Below, piece by piece: positions 32,018 to 40,155 of a stretch of 43,771 nucleotides of DNA (its first letter is position 1; every line of letters begins with the position of its first letter). Both the position numbers and the translations under genes were made by a program. The notes beneath the pieces were generated by a model. The model did no database searches and was not told where the DNA came from. It worked only from the letters and a program-made list of their open reading frames with translations. Origin of the DNA: Acidobacteriota bacterium (lineage in GTDB: Bacteria > Acidobacteriota > Vicinamibacteria > Vicinamibacterales > UBA2999); NCBI GenBank assembly GCA_020851835.1, contig JADZBZ010000167.1, positions 77,128 through 120,898 on the forward strand. Direction: 5' to 3'.

Positions 32018-34447
32018 ATGGCTTCCGTCACACCCGCTACCGAGTCTGAGGTCGTCGATCCTGTCTGCGGCATGAGCATTCTGCCGTCGGGCGCCGTCGG
32101 CCACGCAACGCATCGAGGGCAGACGTATCACTTCTGCAGCCAGAGTTGCCTCGACAAGTTCCAGGCCTCGCCTGAGACGTACCTGAGTCCCAGGTCCACG
32201 GCACTGCAGCCGCCTGCCCATGGAGACGCGCGCGAGTATACGTGCCCGATGGACCCGGAGGTCCGTCAGATAGGTCCCGGTGCCTGTCCCAAGTGCGGGA
32301 TGGCACTCGAGCCGGTATCGGCGGAGCCGCTCACCAAGACCGAATGGACCTGCCCGATGCACCCGGAGATCGTGCGGGACGAGCCCGGTTCCTGCTCGAT
32401 CTGCGGGATGGCTCTCGAGCCTCGCACCGTCACGCTCGACGAGCAGAACCCCGAACTCGACGACATGACGCGCCGCTTCCGGTGGTCGCTGGTACTGGCG
32501 CTCCCGATCCTGGCCTTCATGGTGTCGGAATTCATGCCGGGCCAGCCCCTGCAGCACGCGCTGCCGCCCGCGGCGATGACCTGGTCCCAGTTCCTGCTCG
32601 CGACGCCGGTCGTGCTCTGGGGTGGGTGGCCCTTCTTCGTGCGCGGCTGGGCGTCCGTCGTGAACCGCCACCTGAACATGTTCACGCTGATTGCGCTGGG
32701 TGTGGGGGCCGCCTACGGCTTCAGCGTGGTCGCAACCCTGGCACCCGGTTTGTTCCCCGCGTCGTTCCGCACCCACGGCGATCAGATCGCCGTCTACTTC
32801 GAGCCGGCCGCCGTTATCGTCGTCCTCGTGCTGCTGGGCCAGGTGCTGGAACTGCGCGCGCGCAGCCAGACCAGTTCGGCCATCAAGAAGCTCCTGGGGC
32901 TGACGCCGAACACGGCGAGACGCCTCGACGCCTCGGGCGGCGAGCAGGACGTGCCCCTCGACCAGGTGCAGGTGGGCGACCGGCTCCGCGTCCGGCCCGG
33001 CGAACGCGTTCCCGTGGACGGCGTCGTCGTCGAAGGCACGACGACCGTCGACGAGTCGATGGTGACCGGTGAACCCATTCCCGTCGAGAAGGCCGAGACG
33101 AGCACGGTGACCGGCGGCACCGTCAACGGGACGGGCTCGTTCGTGATGGAAGCGCAGCGGGTGGGGAGTGACACGCTGCTCGCCCAGATCGTGCGGCTGG
33201 TGGGCGAGGCGCAGCGATCGCGCGCCCCGATTCAACGTCTGGCCGATACCGTGTCCGGATGGTTCGTGCCGATTGTGGTGCTGGTTGCAGTGGCGACGTT
33301 CGGCATCTGGGCGGTGCGGGGACCAGAGCCTCGCTTGACGCACGCGCTCGTCAACGCCGTGGCGGTGCTGATCATTGCGTGCCCGTGTGCCCTCGGTCTG
33401 GCCACGCCGATGTCGATCATGGTCGGGACCGGCCGCGGCGCAGAGCTCGGCGTCCTGCTGCGCAACGCAGAGGCACTGGAAGTGATGGAACTGGTCGACA
33501 CGGTGGTTGTCGACAAGACCGGCACACTCACCGAAGGTAAGCCAGCGCTGACGACGGTCTCCCCTGAAGGACCGGTCCACGAGGGGACGTTGCTGCGGCT
33601 CGTTGCGAGCCTCGAGAAGGTCAGCGAACATCCGTTGGCCGAGGCCATCGTCCGCGGCGCCGAGGAGCGGGGCGTTCAAACTATGGCGGTGTCCGACTTT
33701 CGGTCCATCACCGGCAAGGGCGTTGTCGGCACGGTGGACGGCCGCGCCGTTGCGATTGGCAACACCGCGATGATGACTGAGGTGGGGGCGACGGCGACCG
33801 CCACGGACCGCGCGGATGCGCTGCGTCGCAATGGTGAGACGGTGATGTTGGTCGCCGTCGATGGGGCGTACGCGGGTCTGGTCGGCGTGGCCGATCGCAT
33901 CAAGGCGACGACGGTCGAAGCCATCAAGGCCCTGCAGGAGGAGGGGCTGCGCATCGTGATGCTGACGGGCGACAGTCGAGTGACCGCGGAGGCCGTGGCG
34001 CGGTCCGTCGGGATCGATACCGTCGAAGCTGAGGTTCTGCCCGAGCAAAAGGCGGCAGTCGTCAAGCGACTCCAGGGCGAGGGCCGGCGCGTGGCCATGG
34101 CCGGGGACGGCATCAACGACGCACCGGCGCTGGCCCAGGCCGAGGTCGGGATTGCCATGGGCACGGGCACCGACGTGGCCATGGAAAGCGCCGGGGTGAC
34201 GCTCGTGCAGGGCGACTTGCGCGGCATCGTGCGAGCCCGCCGGTTGAGTCGCGCCACGATGAAGAACATCCGCCAGAACCTGTTCTTCGCGTTCGTGTAC
34301 AACGCGCTCGGGGTACCGGTGGCCGCCGGTGTGCTCTATCCGGTGTTCGGGTTGCTGCTGAGCCCCATCCTCGCCAGTGCGGCGATGACGTTCAGCTCGG
34401 TCTCGGTCATCGGTAACGCCCTGCGGCTCAGGCGACAGGCCCTGTAA
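32018..34447 (+). CDS. copA: Copper(I)-exporting P1B-type ATPase with YHS and heavy-metal-binding repeats
   Basis: An 809-residue inner-membrane pump that exports Cu(I) to the periplasm at the cost of ATP. The N-terminus has a YHS domain ([16 protein letters not shown]; about 8-50) and two short Cys-Pro-Met repeats (YTCPMDPEV ... [10 protein letters not shown] and WTCPMHPEI ... [10 protein letters not shown], about 75-145) instead of classical CXXC domains. Catalytic marks: [10 protein letters not shown] near 349, CPC near 455, DKTGTLT at 499, SEHPLAEA (HP locus) and [10 protein letters not shown] near 697. The last helices keep YN and MTFSS, the Cu(I) pattern. The ATG at 32018 follows GAGGA; a GTG at 31994 is possible. 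Confidence 0.93.
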   Translation: MASVTPATESEVVDPVCGMSILPSGAVGHATHRGQTYHFCSQSCLDKFQASPETYLSPRSTALQPPAHGDAREYTCPMDPEVRQIGPGACPKCGMALEPVSAEPLTKTEWTCPMHPEIVRDEPGSCSICGMALEPRTVTLDEQNPELDDMTRRFRWSLVLALPILAFMVSEFMPGQPLQHALPPAAMTWSQFLLATPVVLWGGWPFFVRGWASVVNRHLNMFTLIALGVGAAYGFSVVATLAPGLFPASFRTHGDQIAVYFEPAAVIVVLVLLGQVLELRARSQTSSAIKKLLGLTPNTARRLDASGGEQDVPLDQVQVGDRLRVRPGERVPVDGVVVEGTTTVDESMVTGEPIPVEKAETSTVTGGTVNGTGSFVMEAQRVGSDTLLAQIVRLVGEAQRSRAPIQRLADTVSGWFVPIVVLVAVATFGIWAVRGPEPRLTHALVNAVAVLIIACPCALGLATPMSIMVGTGRGAELGVLLRNAEALEVMELVDTVVVDKTGTLTEGKPALTTVSPEGPVHEGTLLRLVASLEKVSEHPLAEAIVRGAEERGVQTMAVSDFRSITGKGVVGTVDGRAVAIGNTAMMTEVGATATATDRADALRRNGETVMLVAVDGAYAGLVGVADRIKATTVEAIKALQEEGLRIVMLTGDSRVTAEAVARSVGIDTVEAEVLPEQKAAVVKRLQGEGRRVAMAGDGINDAPALAQAEVGIAMGTGTDVAMESAGVTLVQGDLRGIVRARRLSRATMKNIRQNLFFAFVYNALGVPVAAGVLYPVFGLLLSPILASAAMTFSSVSVIGNALRLRRQAL

Positions 34448-34464
34448 GGCCGCGAGTCGTGACC

Positions 34465-34953
34465 ATGGGGTATAGTCGGAGCGTGGTGCTCGGGGCTAGG
34501 CAAGTCGTGATCGTCGCGATGGTGCTCGCACTGTCCGGCTCCCAGGCGGTACTGTCCGCCTGCTTGGCTCTGTGTGTCGGGAGCACCCCAGCCGCAGCCG
34601 CCCATCACCACGCATCGGCAGAGGCTCAGTCCGTCATCGTCGCGGCGACCGCTGAGCACCACGGGCATCACGCCTCGGCCCCTGCGCCAGAATCCACCGA
34701 AGCCGCCGCCCATCTCGCGGACCACGGCTCGGTGCCCACACTGAAGGAACTGTGCGATCGCTGCTGCCCAGACACTGACGTCGCGCTCGTGGCTGGACCG
34801 CGCGCCGAACGTGCCGACGCGAGCGCGCTGGCCATCGTCCCGACCACGCTGCCGTGGCAACTGCCCGCGAGTATCGATCGCACGGCCGAGTCGTTGGGTC
34901 CGCCGGTGTCGCCCCCGCCTCCAGTCGGTGCACTGACCCCGCTTCGTATCTGA
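34465..34953 (+). CDS. His-rich exported protein of the copper block
   Basis: A 162-residue protein with a signal-like helix (VVIVAMVLALSGSQAVL), a Cys pair (SACLALCVG), and His-rich runs (AAAHHHASAEA, EHHGHHAS) followed by LKELCDRCCPD. His and Cys clusters point to copper or other metal binding in the periplasm. It has no named family that I recognise. It starts 17 bp after the ATPase stop; a TATAGT at 34471 and an in-frame GTG at 34483 offer an alternative shorter, leaderless start. It probably serves as a copper buffer or sensor. Confidence 0.65.
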   Translation: MGYSRSVVLGARQVVIVAMVLALSGSQAVLSACLALCVGSTPAAAAHHHASAEAQSVIVAATAEHHGHHASAPAPESTEAAAHLADHGSVPTLKELCDRCCPDTDVALVAGPRAERADASALAIVPTTLPWQLPASIDRTAESLGPPVSPPPPVGALTPLRI

Positions 34954-35061
34954 TCGTCCTGCCTCGGCGCACGCCTGCGCCTGTTTCCATCCCAGTTCAG
35001 TAGCACGTGTCTGAGCCGTCGCGCGTGTTCGCGTGGCACTCGATTCGAGAGGTTCGCTGTC

Positions 35062-35682
35062 ATGAAGGCCACGATTCGTGCCTTCCTGTTGCTGGTGGCC
35101 TGTGCCGTCGTCCTCGGAGTACTGGCGGCCTATGCCATCGCCAGCCGGGGGCTGAGCACGCCAGTACCACCGAGTGCCGTCGAAGCGTCGATTGCGCGCG
35201 CGATGCGCCGTTTGGCTACGCCAAACGCCATGCGCGAGGCGAGCAATCCGATCGACGCCACACCCGAGGTGATGGACGAGGCGCTGGCGCACTTCGCCGA
35301 TCACTGCGCCACGTGTCATGCCAACGACGGCACCGGGGCGACGGCCATCGGCCGAAGCTTCTACCCGCCGGCGCCGGACATGCGTCAGGCACGTACGCAA
35401 GAACTGACCGACGGAGAGCTGTTCTCGATCATCGAGAACGGCATCCGCCTGACCGGTATGCCGGCCTGGGGGACGGGCACGCCCGATGGTGAACGCGGCA
35501 GCTGGGCATTGGTGCACTTCATTCGCACGCTTCCCACGTTGACCGCGGACGACCTGGCGAGGATGGAGGCGCTCAACCCGAGAAGTCCGCAGCAGTTCCG
35601 CGAAGAAGAAGAAGCGCGCCGGTTTCCTGCGGGAGAGGACGTCTCGCCTGGGCAACCGATGCCGAGCCACAAGCATCAGTGA
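35062..35682 (+). CDS. Cytochrome c-type protein of the copper block
   Basis: A 206-residue protein. The N-terminal helix (RAFLLLVACAVVLGVLAAYAI) is a membrane anchor or signal, and the single heme-binding motif CATCH lies at about residues 87-91 in FADHCATCHANDGTGATA. TGMPAWG near 137 supplies the axial Met of a class-I cytochrome c. The tail is charged and ends in His-Lys-His. Such a protein can pass electrons from the multicopper oxidase next door or serve a periplasmic oxidation step. The gene starts after an about 110-bp gap. Confidence 0.85.
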   Translation: MKATIRAFLLLVACAVVLGVLAAYAIASRGLSTPVPPSAVEASIARAMRRLATPNAMREASNPIDATPEVMDEALAHFADHCATCHANDGTGATAIGRSFYPPAPDMRQARTQELTDGELFSIIENGIRLTGMPAWGTGTPDGERGSWALVHFIRTLPTLTADDLARMEALNPRSPQQFREEEEARRFPAGEDVSPGQPMPSHKHQ

Positions 35683-35712
35683 CGGAATCATCCCGTGTCA
35701 GGAGTCAGGTTC

Positions 35713-37605
35713 ATGTTTGCTCGTGATCGAAGCGTGCAGTCCGCGTCGACGCCATCCCGGCGGACGTTTGTGAAGGGGCTTGCCATCGGCGGCGTCGCCG
35801 CGAGCGTGGGCGTGGTGCGTCCGACGCTCTGGGCGCAATCGCGCCAGCGGCAGGAATCGTCCGTCCTTACTGGCACCGAGTTCGACCTGGGCATCGGCGA
35901 AACGGAAGTCAACATCACCGGCGCGCCGCGAACGGCGCTCACTATCAATGATTCGCTGCCCGGTCCCCTGCTGCGATGGCGAGAGGGCGACACGATCACG
36001 CTGAACGTGTCGAACCGCCTCGAGGAAGACACGTCGATCCACTGGCACGGCATCCTGCTTCCCGCCAACATGGATGGTGTCCCGGGGCTCAGCTTCTCGG
36101 GGATTCATCCTGGCCGGGCCTACCGTTACGAGTTCACCGTGAAGCAGCACGGCACCTACTGGTACCACAGCCATTCCGGTTTCCAGGAGCAGGCGGGGGT
36201 CTACGGGCCGCTCGTCATCGAGCCGCGCGATCCGGACCCGATCGCCTTCGATCGCGAGCACGTCGTGATGCTCACGGATTGGACCGACGAGCGTCCTGAG
36301 CGCGTATTCACGAAGCTCAAGAAGCAGTCGGACTACTACAACTTCCGGCAGCGCACGCTGACCACGTTCATTCGCGACGTGAAAGACCGCGGCCTCGGGG
36401 CCACGCTGGCCGAGCGGCGGAGGTGGGGCCAGATGCGGATGAGCGCCGCCGATCTCGCCGATGTGACGGGCTACACCTACACGTACCTGATGAACGGCCG
36501 AGCGCCCGCGGGCAACTGGACGGGACTCTTCACGCCGGGCGAGAAGGTGCGCCTCCGGTTCATCAATGGCTCGGCCATGTCGTACTTCGACGTGCGGATC
36601 CCGGGGCTGAAGATGACGGTCGTGGCCGCGGATGGCTTGCCCGTCCGGCCGGTGTCCGTGGACGAGTTCCGCATCGCCGTGGCCGAGACCTTCGACGTGA
36701 TCGTCGAGCCCTCTGGTCAGGACGCGTTCACGATCTTCGCGCAGGCCATGGATCGCACGGGGTTTGCCGCCGGGACGCTGGCCACCCGGGCCGGTCTTGC
36801 CGCACCGGTGCCCGATCTCGATCCCCGGCCGGTCTTGACGATGGCCGACATGGGACATGGCGGCATGGGGCACGACATGGGCGCCATGGACAAGAGCCCT
36901 GGTGCTGGAGCGGCCGCCGCCCCCCACGCCGGGCACGCCATGCCAGCGTCGGCGCCCACCCCGCCTCCCGCGCAACCCGACCCGCACGCCGGACACACGA
37001 TGCCCCAGACTCCAGCCAAGCCGGCGGATCCGCACGCGGGGCATGACATGCCTGCCATGGGCAGCGGCATGCAAACGCACCCGCCGTCTGAGCAGGGCAA
37101 TCCGCTCGTGGACATGCAGACGATGACGCCGTCGGCGAAGCTCGATGACCCTGGCATCGGCCTACGCGGCAACGGCCGGCGCGTGCTGACCTATGCGGAT
37201 CTCACAAGCACCTTCGAGGACCCCGACGGTCGCGAGCCCTCCCGCACGATCGAACTGCATCTCACCGGCCACATGGAACGATTCGCCTGGTCGTTCGACG
37301 GCATCAAGTTCTCCAGCGCCGAACCCGTTCGGCTGACCTACGGCGAGCGCGTGCGCATCGTTCTCGTGAACGACACGATGATGACCCACCCCATCCACCT
37401 GCATGGGATGTGGAGCGACCTCGAAGACGATGAGGGCCGGTTCAAGGTACGAAAGCACACGATCGACATGCCCCCCGGGTCGCGCCGGAGCTACCGCGTG
37501 ACCCCGGATGCGCTCGGCCGATGGGCGTACCACTGCCACCTGCTGTACCACATGGAGGCGGGGATGTTTCGCGAGGTGCGCGTCGACGAAGGGCTGACAT
37601 CATGA
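35713..37605 (+). CDS. copA: Copper-resistance multicopper oxidase, CopA (PcoA) type
   Basis: A 630-residue periplasmic oxidase that oxidises Cu(I) to less toxic Cu(II). A Tat signal (SRRTFVKGLAIGG) begins near residue 16. Copper ligands: HWHG at about 110-113, YWYHSHSG near 150, HPIHLHG near 559-565 and YHCHLLYHMEAGM near 606-618. Between domains 2 and 3 lies a Met/His-rich insert (about 375-465) with repeated PHAGHxMP units, typical of CopA/PcoA and able to bind many Cu ions. The ATG at 35713 follows AGGAG; a GTG at 35695 would put the Tat motif farther in. It overlaps CopB (ATGA). This gene is distinct from the ATPase also called copA. Confidence 0.92.
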   Translation: MFARDRSVQSASTPSRRTFVKGLAIGGVAASVGVVRPTLWAQSRQRQESSVLTGTEFDLGIGETEVNITGAPRTALTINDSLPGPLLRWREGDTITLNVSNRLEEDTSIHWHGILLPANMDGVPGLSFSGIHPGRAYRYEFTVKQHGTYWYHSHSGFQEQAGVYGPLVIEPRDPDPIAFDREHVVMLTDWTDERPERVFTKLKKQSDYYNFRQRTLTTFIRDVKDRGLGATLAERRRWGQMRMSAADLADVTGYTYTYLMNGRAPAGNWTGLFTPGEKVRLRFINGSAMSYFDVRIPGLKMTVVAADGLPVRPVSVDEFRIAVAETFDVIVEPSGQDAFTIFAQAMDRTGFAAGTLATRAGLAAPVPDLDPRPVLTMADMGHGGMGHDMGAMDKSPGAGAAAAPHAGHAMPASAPTPPPAQPDPHAGHTMPQTPAKPADPHAGHDMPAMGSGMQTHPPSEQGNPLVDMQTMTPSAKLDDPGIGLRGNGRRVLTYADLTSTFEDPDGREPSRTIELHLTGHMERFAWSFDGIKFSSAEPVRLTYGERVRIVLVNDTMMTHPIHLHGMWSDLEDDEGRFKVRKHTIDMPPGSRRSYRVTPDALGRWAYHCHLLYHMEAGMFREVRVDEGLTS

Positions 37606-38471
37606 CCCGAAGGCTCCTCGCGGTCGCGATGCTGCTCCTTGGCACTGCCTTGCCAACGAGCGCGCAGCAATCGCCGGCGACGCATCATCACCAGACGCAG
37701 CCGCCGGCCACCACCACGCCGCCGAATGAGCATGCCGGGCACCAGGCTCCGACGGTGGAACGTCCGTCCTTTATCCCGCCCATCACGGAGGCGGATCGGA
37801 AGGCCGCATTTCCGGACGTGGAAGGGCATGCCGTGCACGACAGGGCGATCAACTACTTCGTGTTGTTCGACCAGCTCGAATGGCAATCGGGCGGTGGGAC
37901 GGATGCGTTCAGCTGGGACACGAAAGGATGGGTGGGCCAGGACCGCAATCGCGTCTGGTTCCGGAGCGAAGGCGAGCGGGCCGATGGCCGCACCGAACAG
38001 GCGCAGGTGAACCTGCTCTACGGCCGCGCCATCGCGCGATGGTGGGACGTCACTGCCGGTGTCAGGGTCGATGCGCTGCCAGACACGCCGCGGACCGCGC
38101 TGGCGCTGGGCATCCAGGGTTTGGCGCCGTACTGGTTCGAGGTCGAAGCCTCTGCGTACGTCGAACCGTCAGGGCGGTCACACCTCCGTTTCGAGACCGA
38201 GTACGACCTGCTGATTACCAACCGTGTCGTGCTGCAGCCGTTGGCGGAGTTCGAGATCTATGGCCGCGCGGATCCGGAACGCCTGATTGGCGCAGGCCTG
38301 TCCACGGGGGAGTTCGGACTGCGGCTGCGATGCGAGTTCCGTCGCGAGTTCGCTCCGTACGTCGGCGTGGTCTGGAGCCGCAGGTTCTTCGACACCGCCG
38401 ACCAGGCGCGGGCTGCCGGAGAGGAGGTGGCCGGCATGCGACTGGCGGTGGGCCTTCGCACGTGGTTCTAA
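37602..38471 (+). CDS. copB: Copper-resistance outer-membrane protein, CopB (PcoB) type
   Basis: A 289-residue outer-membrane protein. A signal peptide ends near TSAQQ, then a His-rich linker (ATHHHQTQPPA, NEHAGHQAP) leads to the CopB barrel: YFVLFDQLEWQ, WVGQDRNRVWFRSEGERADG, QVNLLYGRAIARWWDVTAGV, YVEPSGRSHLRFETEYDLL and a closing VGLRTWF with terminal Phe. CopB works with CopA oxidase to sequester or export copper. The start overlaps the oxidase stop (ATGA), as in classical copAB operons. Confidence 0.93.
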   Translation: MTRRLLAVAMLLLGTALPTSAQQSPATHHHQTQPPATTTPPNEHAGHQAPTVERPSFIPPITEADRKAAFPDVEGHAVHDRAINYFVLFDQLEWQSGGGTDAFSWDTKGWVGQDRNRVWFRSEGERADGRTEQAQVNLLYGRAIARWWDVTAGVRVDALPDTPRTALALGIQGLAPYWFEVEASAYVEPSGRSHLRFETEYDLLITNRVVLQPLAEFEIYGRADPERLIGAGLSTGEFGLRLRCEFRREFAPYVGVVWSRRFFDTADQARAAGEEVAGMRLAVGLRTWF

Positions 38472-38555
38472 TGGTTAGTTCGACAGACGCCTGCGCTTCG
38501 GGAGCGGCGCGGGACGGCTTTGGTGCGCTTCCGCGACTGGAGAGGAGCACAACTC

Positions 38556-38894
38556 ATGACTCGACGACTGATGCTGACCGTAGTGGCCATGGTAGCGGTC
38601 TTCACGTTGCAGGGGCTCGCTCATGAGGGCCACGACCACAAGGTGCTGGGCACGGTGACCATGGCGGCCCCTGATCACGTCATGCTCAAGGACAAGGACG
38701 ACAAGGACGACAAGGACGTCACGGTCTATATCACCCGAGACACGAAGGTCCTGCGCGACAAGAAACCCGCGAAGATCGACGACATCAGAAACGGGATTCG
38801 CGTCGTGATCACCGCGAGGACGGTCAAGGAGAACGGTGTCGACAAGATGGTGGCGAGGCAGATCGAGCTGGGTGCAGCCCAGTCGGCTCGGTGA
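38556..38894 (+). CDS. Small periplasmic protein of the copper block with an Asp/Lys repeat
   Basis: A 112-residue exported protein. The signal peptide ends near GLAHE, then HEGHDHK may bind metal. The core VLGTVTMAAPDHVMLKD, DVTVYITRDTKVLRD and GIRVVITARTVKENGV looks like a small OB- or DUF5666-like beta fold. In the middle three imperfect KDD units lie in tandem, encoded by three 9-nt direct repeats. A good GAGGAG site precedes the ATG. It is the last of the copper genes and overlaps the antitoxin gene by 4 bp (GTGA). Metal binding is likely, its exact role unknown. Confidence 0.72.
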   Translation: MTRRLMLTVVAMVAVFTLQGLAHEGHDHKVLGTVTMAAPDHVMLKDKDDKDDKDVTVYITRDTKVLRDKKPAKIDDIRNGIRVVITARTVKENGVDKMVARQIELGAAQSAR

Positions 38895-39085
38895 CGGTCG
38901 TGATGCAGCTGCGAAGGTCGCCTGGTTCGGGGAACTACGATCCCGGCTACCTGCTGGTGAAGCAGGCAGAGGAGCAGGCGCCGGCGCTTGCCGAGGTGTC
39001 CGGCTCTCTCGCCACTGAGGACGCCCAGGAACTCCGGGAGATCATCGATCGTGAGTTCGAGCGCGTCGACCCCAGGGAGTGGTGA
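38891..39085 (+). CDS. Antitoxin-like protein (VapB-type position)
   Basis: A 64-residue protein. The C-terminal SGSLATEDAQELREIIDREF and ERVDPREW is the acidic, helical tail typical of antitoxins that cover a toxin's active site. The GTG start overlaps the preceding stop (GTGA); an ATG at 38903 is also possible. The next gene is a broken PIN/VapC toxin, so this antitoxin has lost its working partner. Confidence 0.6.
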   Translation: MTVVMQLRRSPGSGNYDPGYLLVKQAEEQAPALAEVSGSLATEDAQELREIIDREFERVDPREW

Positions 39086-39291
39086 TCGGGTCGCGCTCGA
39101 CACGAGCGTTGCGATCGATGTTCTGGCCGCGGAGGTTGACGCCCGGCTGCTCTCGAGCGTTAGCGAGCACCTTCTACCGGCACCCGTTGTCGGCGAATTG
39201 CGCTACGGCGCCCTCAATTCGCGGAAGGCGCATCGACGCCCTGAAGCGGTGGCGACTCGAATCGGCCCGCTCCGAAACCGATGCGTCGTAG
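39079..39291 (+). pseudogene. Frameshifted VapC-like PIN toxin
   Basis: Start-like GTG-GTG-ATC at 39079 reads MVI, but LDTSVAIDVLAAEVDARLL and LPAPVVGELRYGALNSRKA lie in another frame. The sense returns to the first frame for RRIDALKRWRLESARSE, ending at TAG 39289-39291. These pieces match the order of a VapC PIN domain (LDTxVxID, GELRYGA, helix). About 5 extra bases near 39088 and a second shift near 39225 explain the break. The C-terminal half, with the last catalytic Asp residues, is missing, so it cannot be active. Confidence 0.7.
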
Positions 39292-40155
39292 TCGACGGGT
39301 GGTCTCGACCCGGCCGAGTCGTCCGCCCGCGCCACCGACGGCACACTCAGCCAGCATTCGCCTGTGGCGGCAAAGATTGCCCTCTTCAGATCGCTGTTCC
39401 GCGGCCGCGAGGATGTGTACCCGCCGCGGCGGTTCGAGAGCCGCAAGACCGGCAAGTCCGGCTACGCCCCAGCTTGTGCTAACGAATGGGTAAGGGGCAT
39501 CTGCGAGAAGCCGCGGGTCAAGTGTGCGGTGTGTCCGCATCGCCGCTTCCTGCCCGTCACTGAAGACGTGATTTGCTGGCACCTGTCGGGACACGACGAC
39601 AGTGGTCAGTCGTTTGTCGCCGGCGTGTATCCGCTCCTTCTGGATGAGACCTGCCACTTGCTGGCCGTCGACTTCGACAAGACCGGCTGGCAGACCGACG
39701 TCATTGCGTTCGTGCAGGGCTGTCGGCGCCGTGGGCTGAGCGCCGCTCTCGAGCGCTCACGCTTCGGGCGGGGAGGACATGCGTGGCTTTTCTTTGAGAG
39801 CGCCATTCCCGCGGCGCTGGCCCGCCGGCTCGGTTCGCACCTGCTCACCGAGGCTATGGAGACGCGACCTGACATCGGGCTGGACTCCTACGAACGGCTC
39901 TTCCCGAATCAAGACACGATGCCACAGGGCGGCTTCGGAAACCTGATCGCGCTGCCCCTGCAGCGAGCGCCGCGTGACCAGGGCAACAGCGTGTTCGTTG
40001 ACGACGACCTCGTGCCGTGGGCGGATCAATGGGCGTTCCTGGCGGGCGTGCGGCGAATCGGTCGCACCGAGGTCGAATCGATCGTTCAGGACGCAGAACG
40101 ACGTGGCCACCGTGACCCTCCAGACGGCGGCCCTCCAAGGCGTCGCCACCGGTGA
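39292..40155 (+). pseudogene. Truncated TOTE conflict-system primase (AEP domain)
   Basis: The frame is open from 39292, with a GTG at 39364. From there the text IALFRSLFRGREDVYPPRRF, ACANEWVRGICEKPRVKCAV, VICWHLSGHDDSGQSFVAGV, LLAVDFDKTGWQTD, ALERSRFGRGGHAWLFFES and FPNQDTMPQGGFGNLIALPL is the archaeo-eukaryotic-primase domain found at the start of TOTE-system proteins. DFDK and the His in GGHAWLFFE are the expected catalytic parts. Similarity stops near 40100 (VQDAERRG); the rest of the frame is a shadow of the kelch gene. The helicase part of the family, several hundred residues, is absent. The coil that often precedes the primase is also missing, probably lost with vapC. Confidence 0.75.

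Noticed and set aside
31961-34048. A 695-codon minus-strand open frame opposite the copper ATPase
   Set aside because: Its His/Arg/Gln-rich translation has no domain and mirrors the GC-rich codon pattern of the clear plus-strand ATPase.
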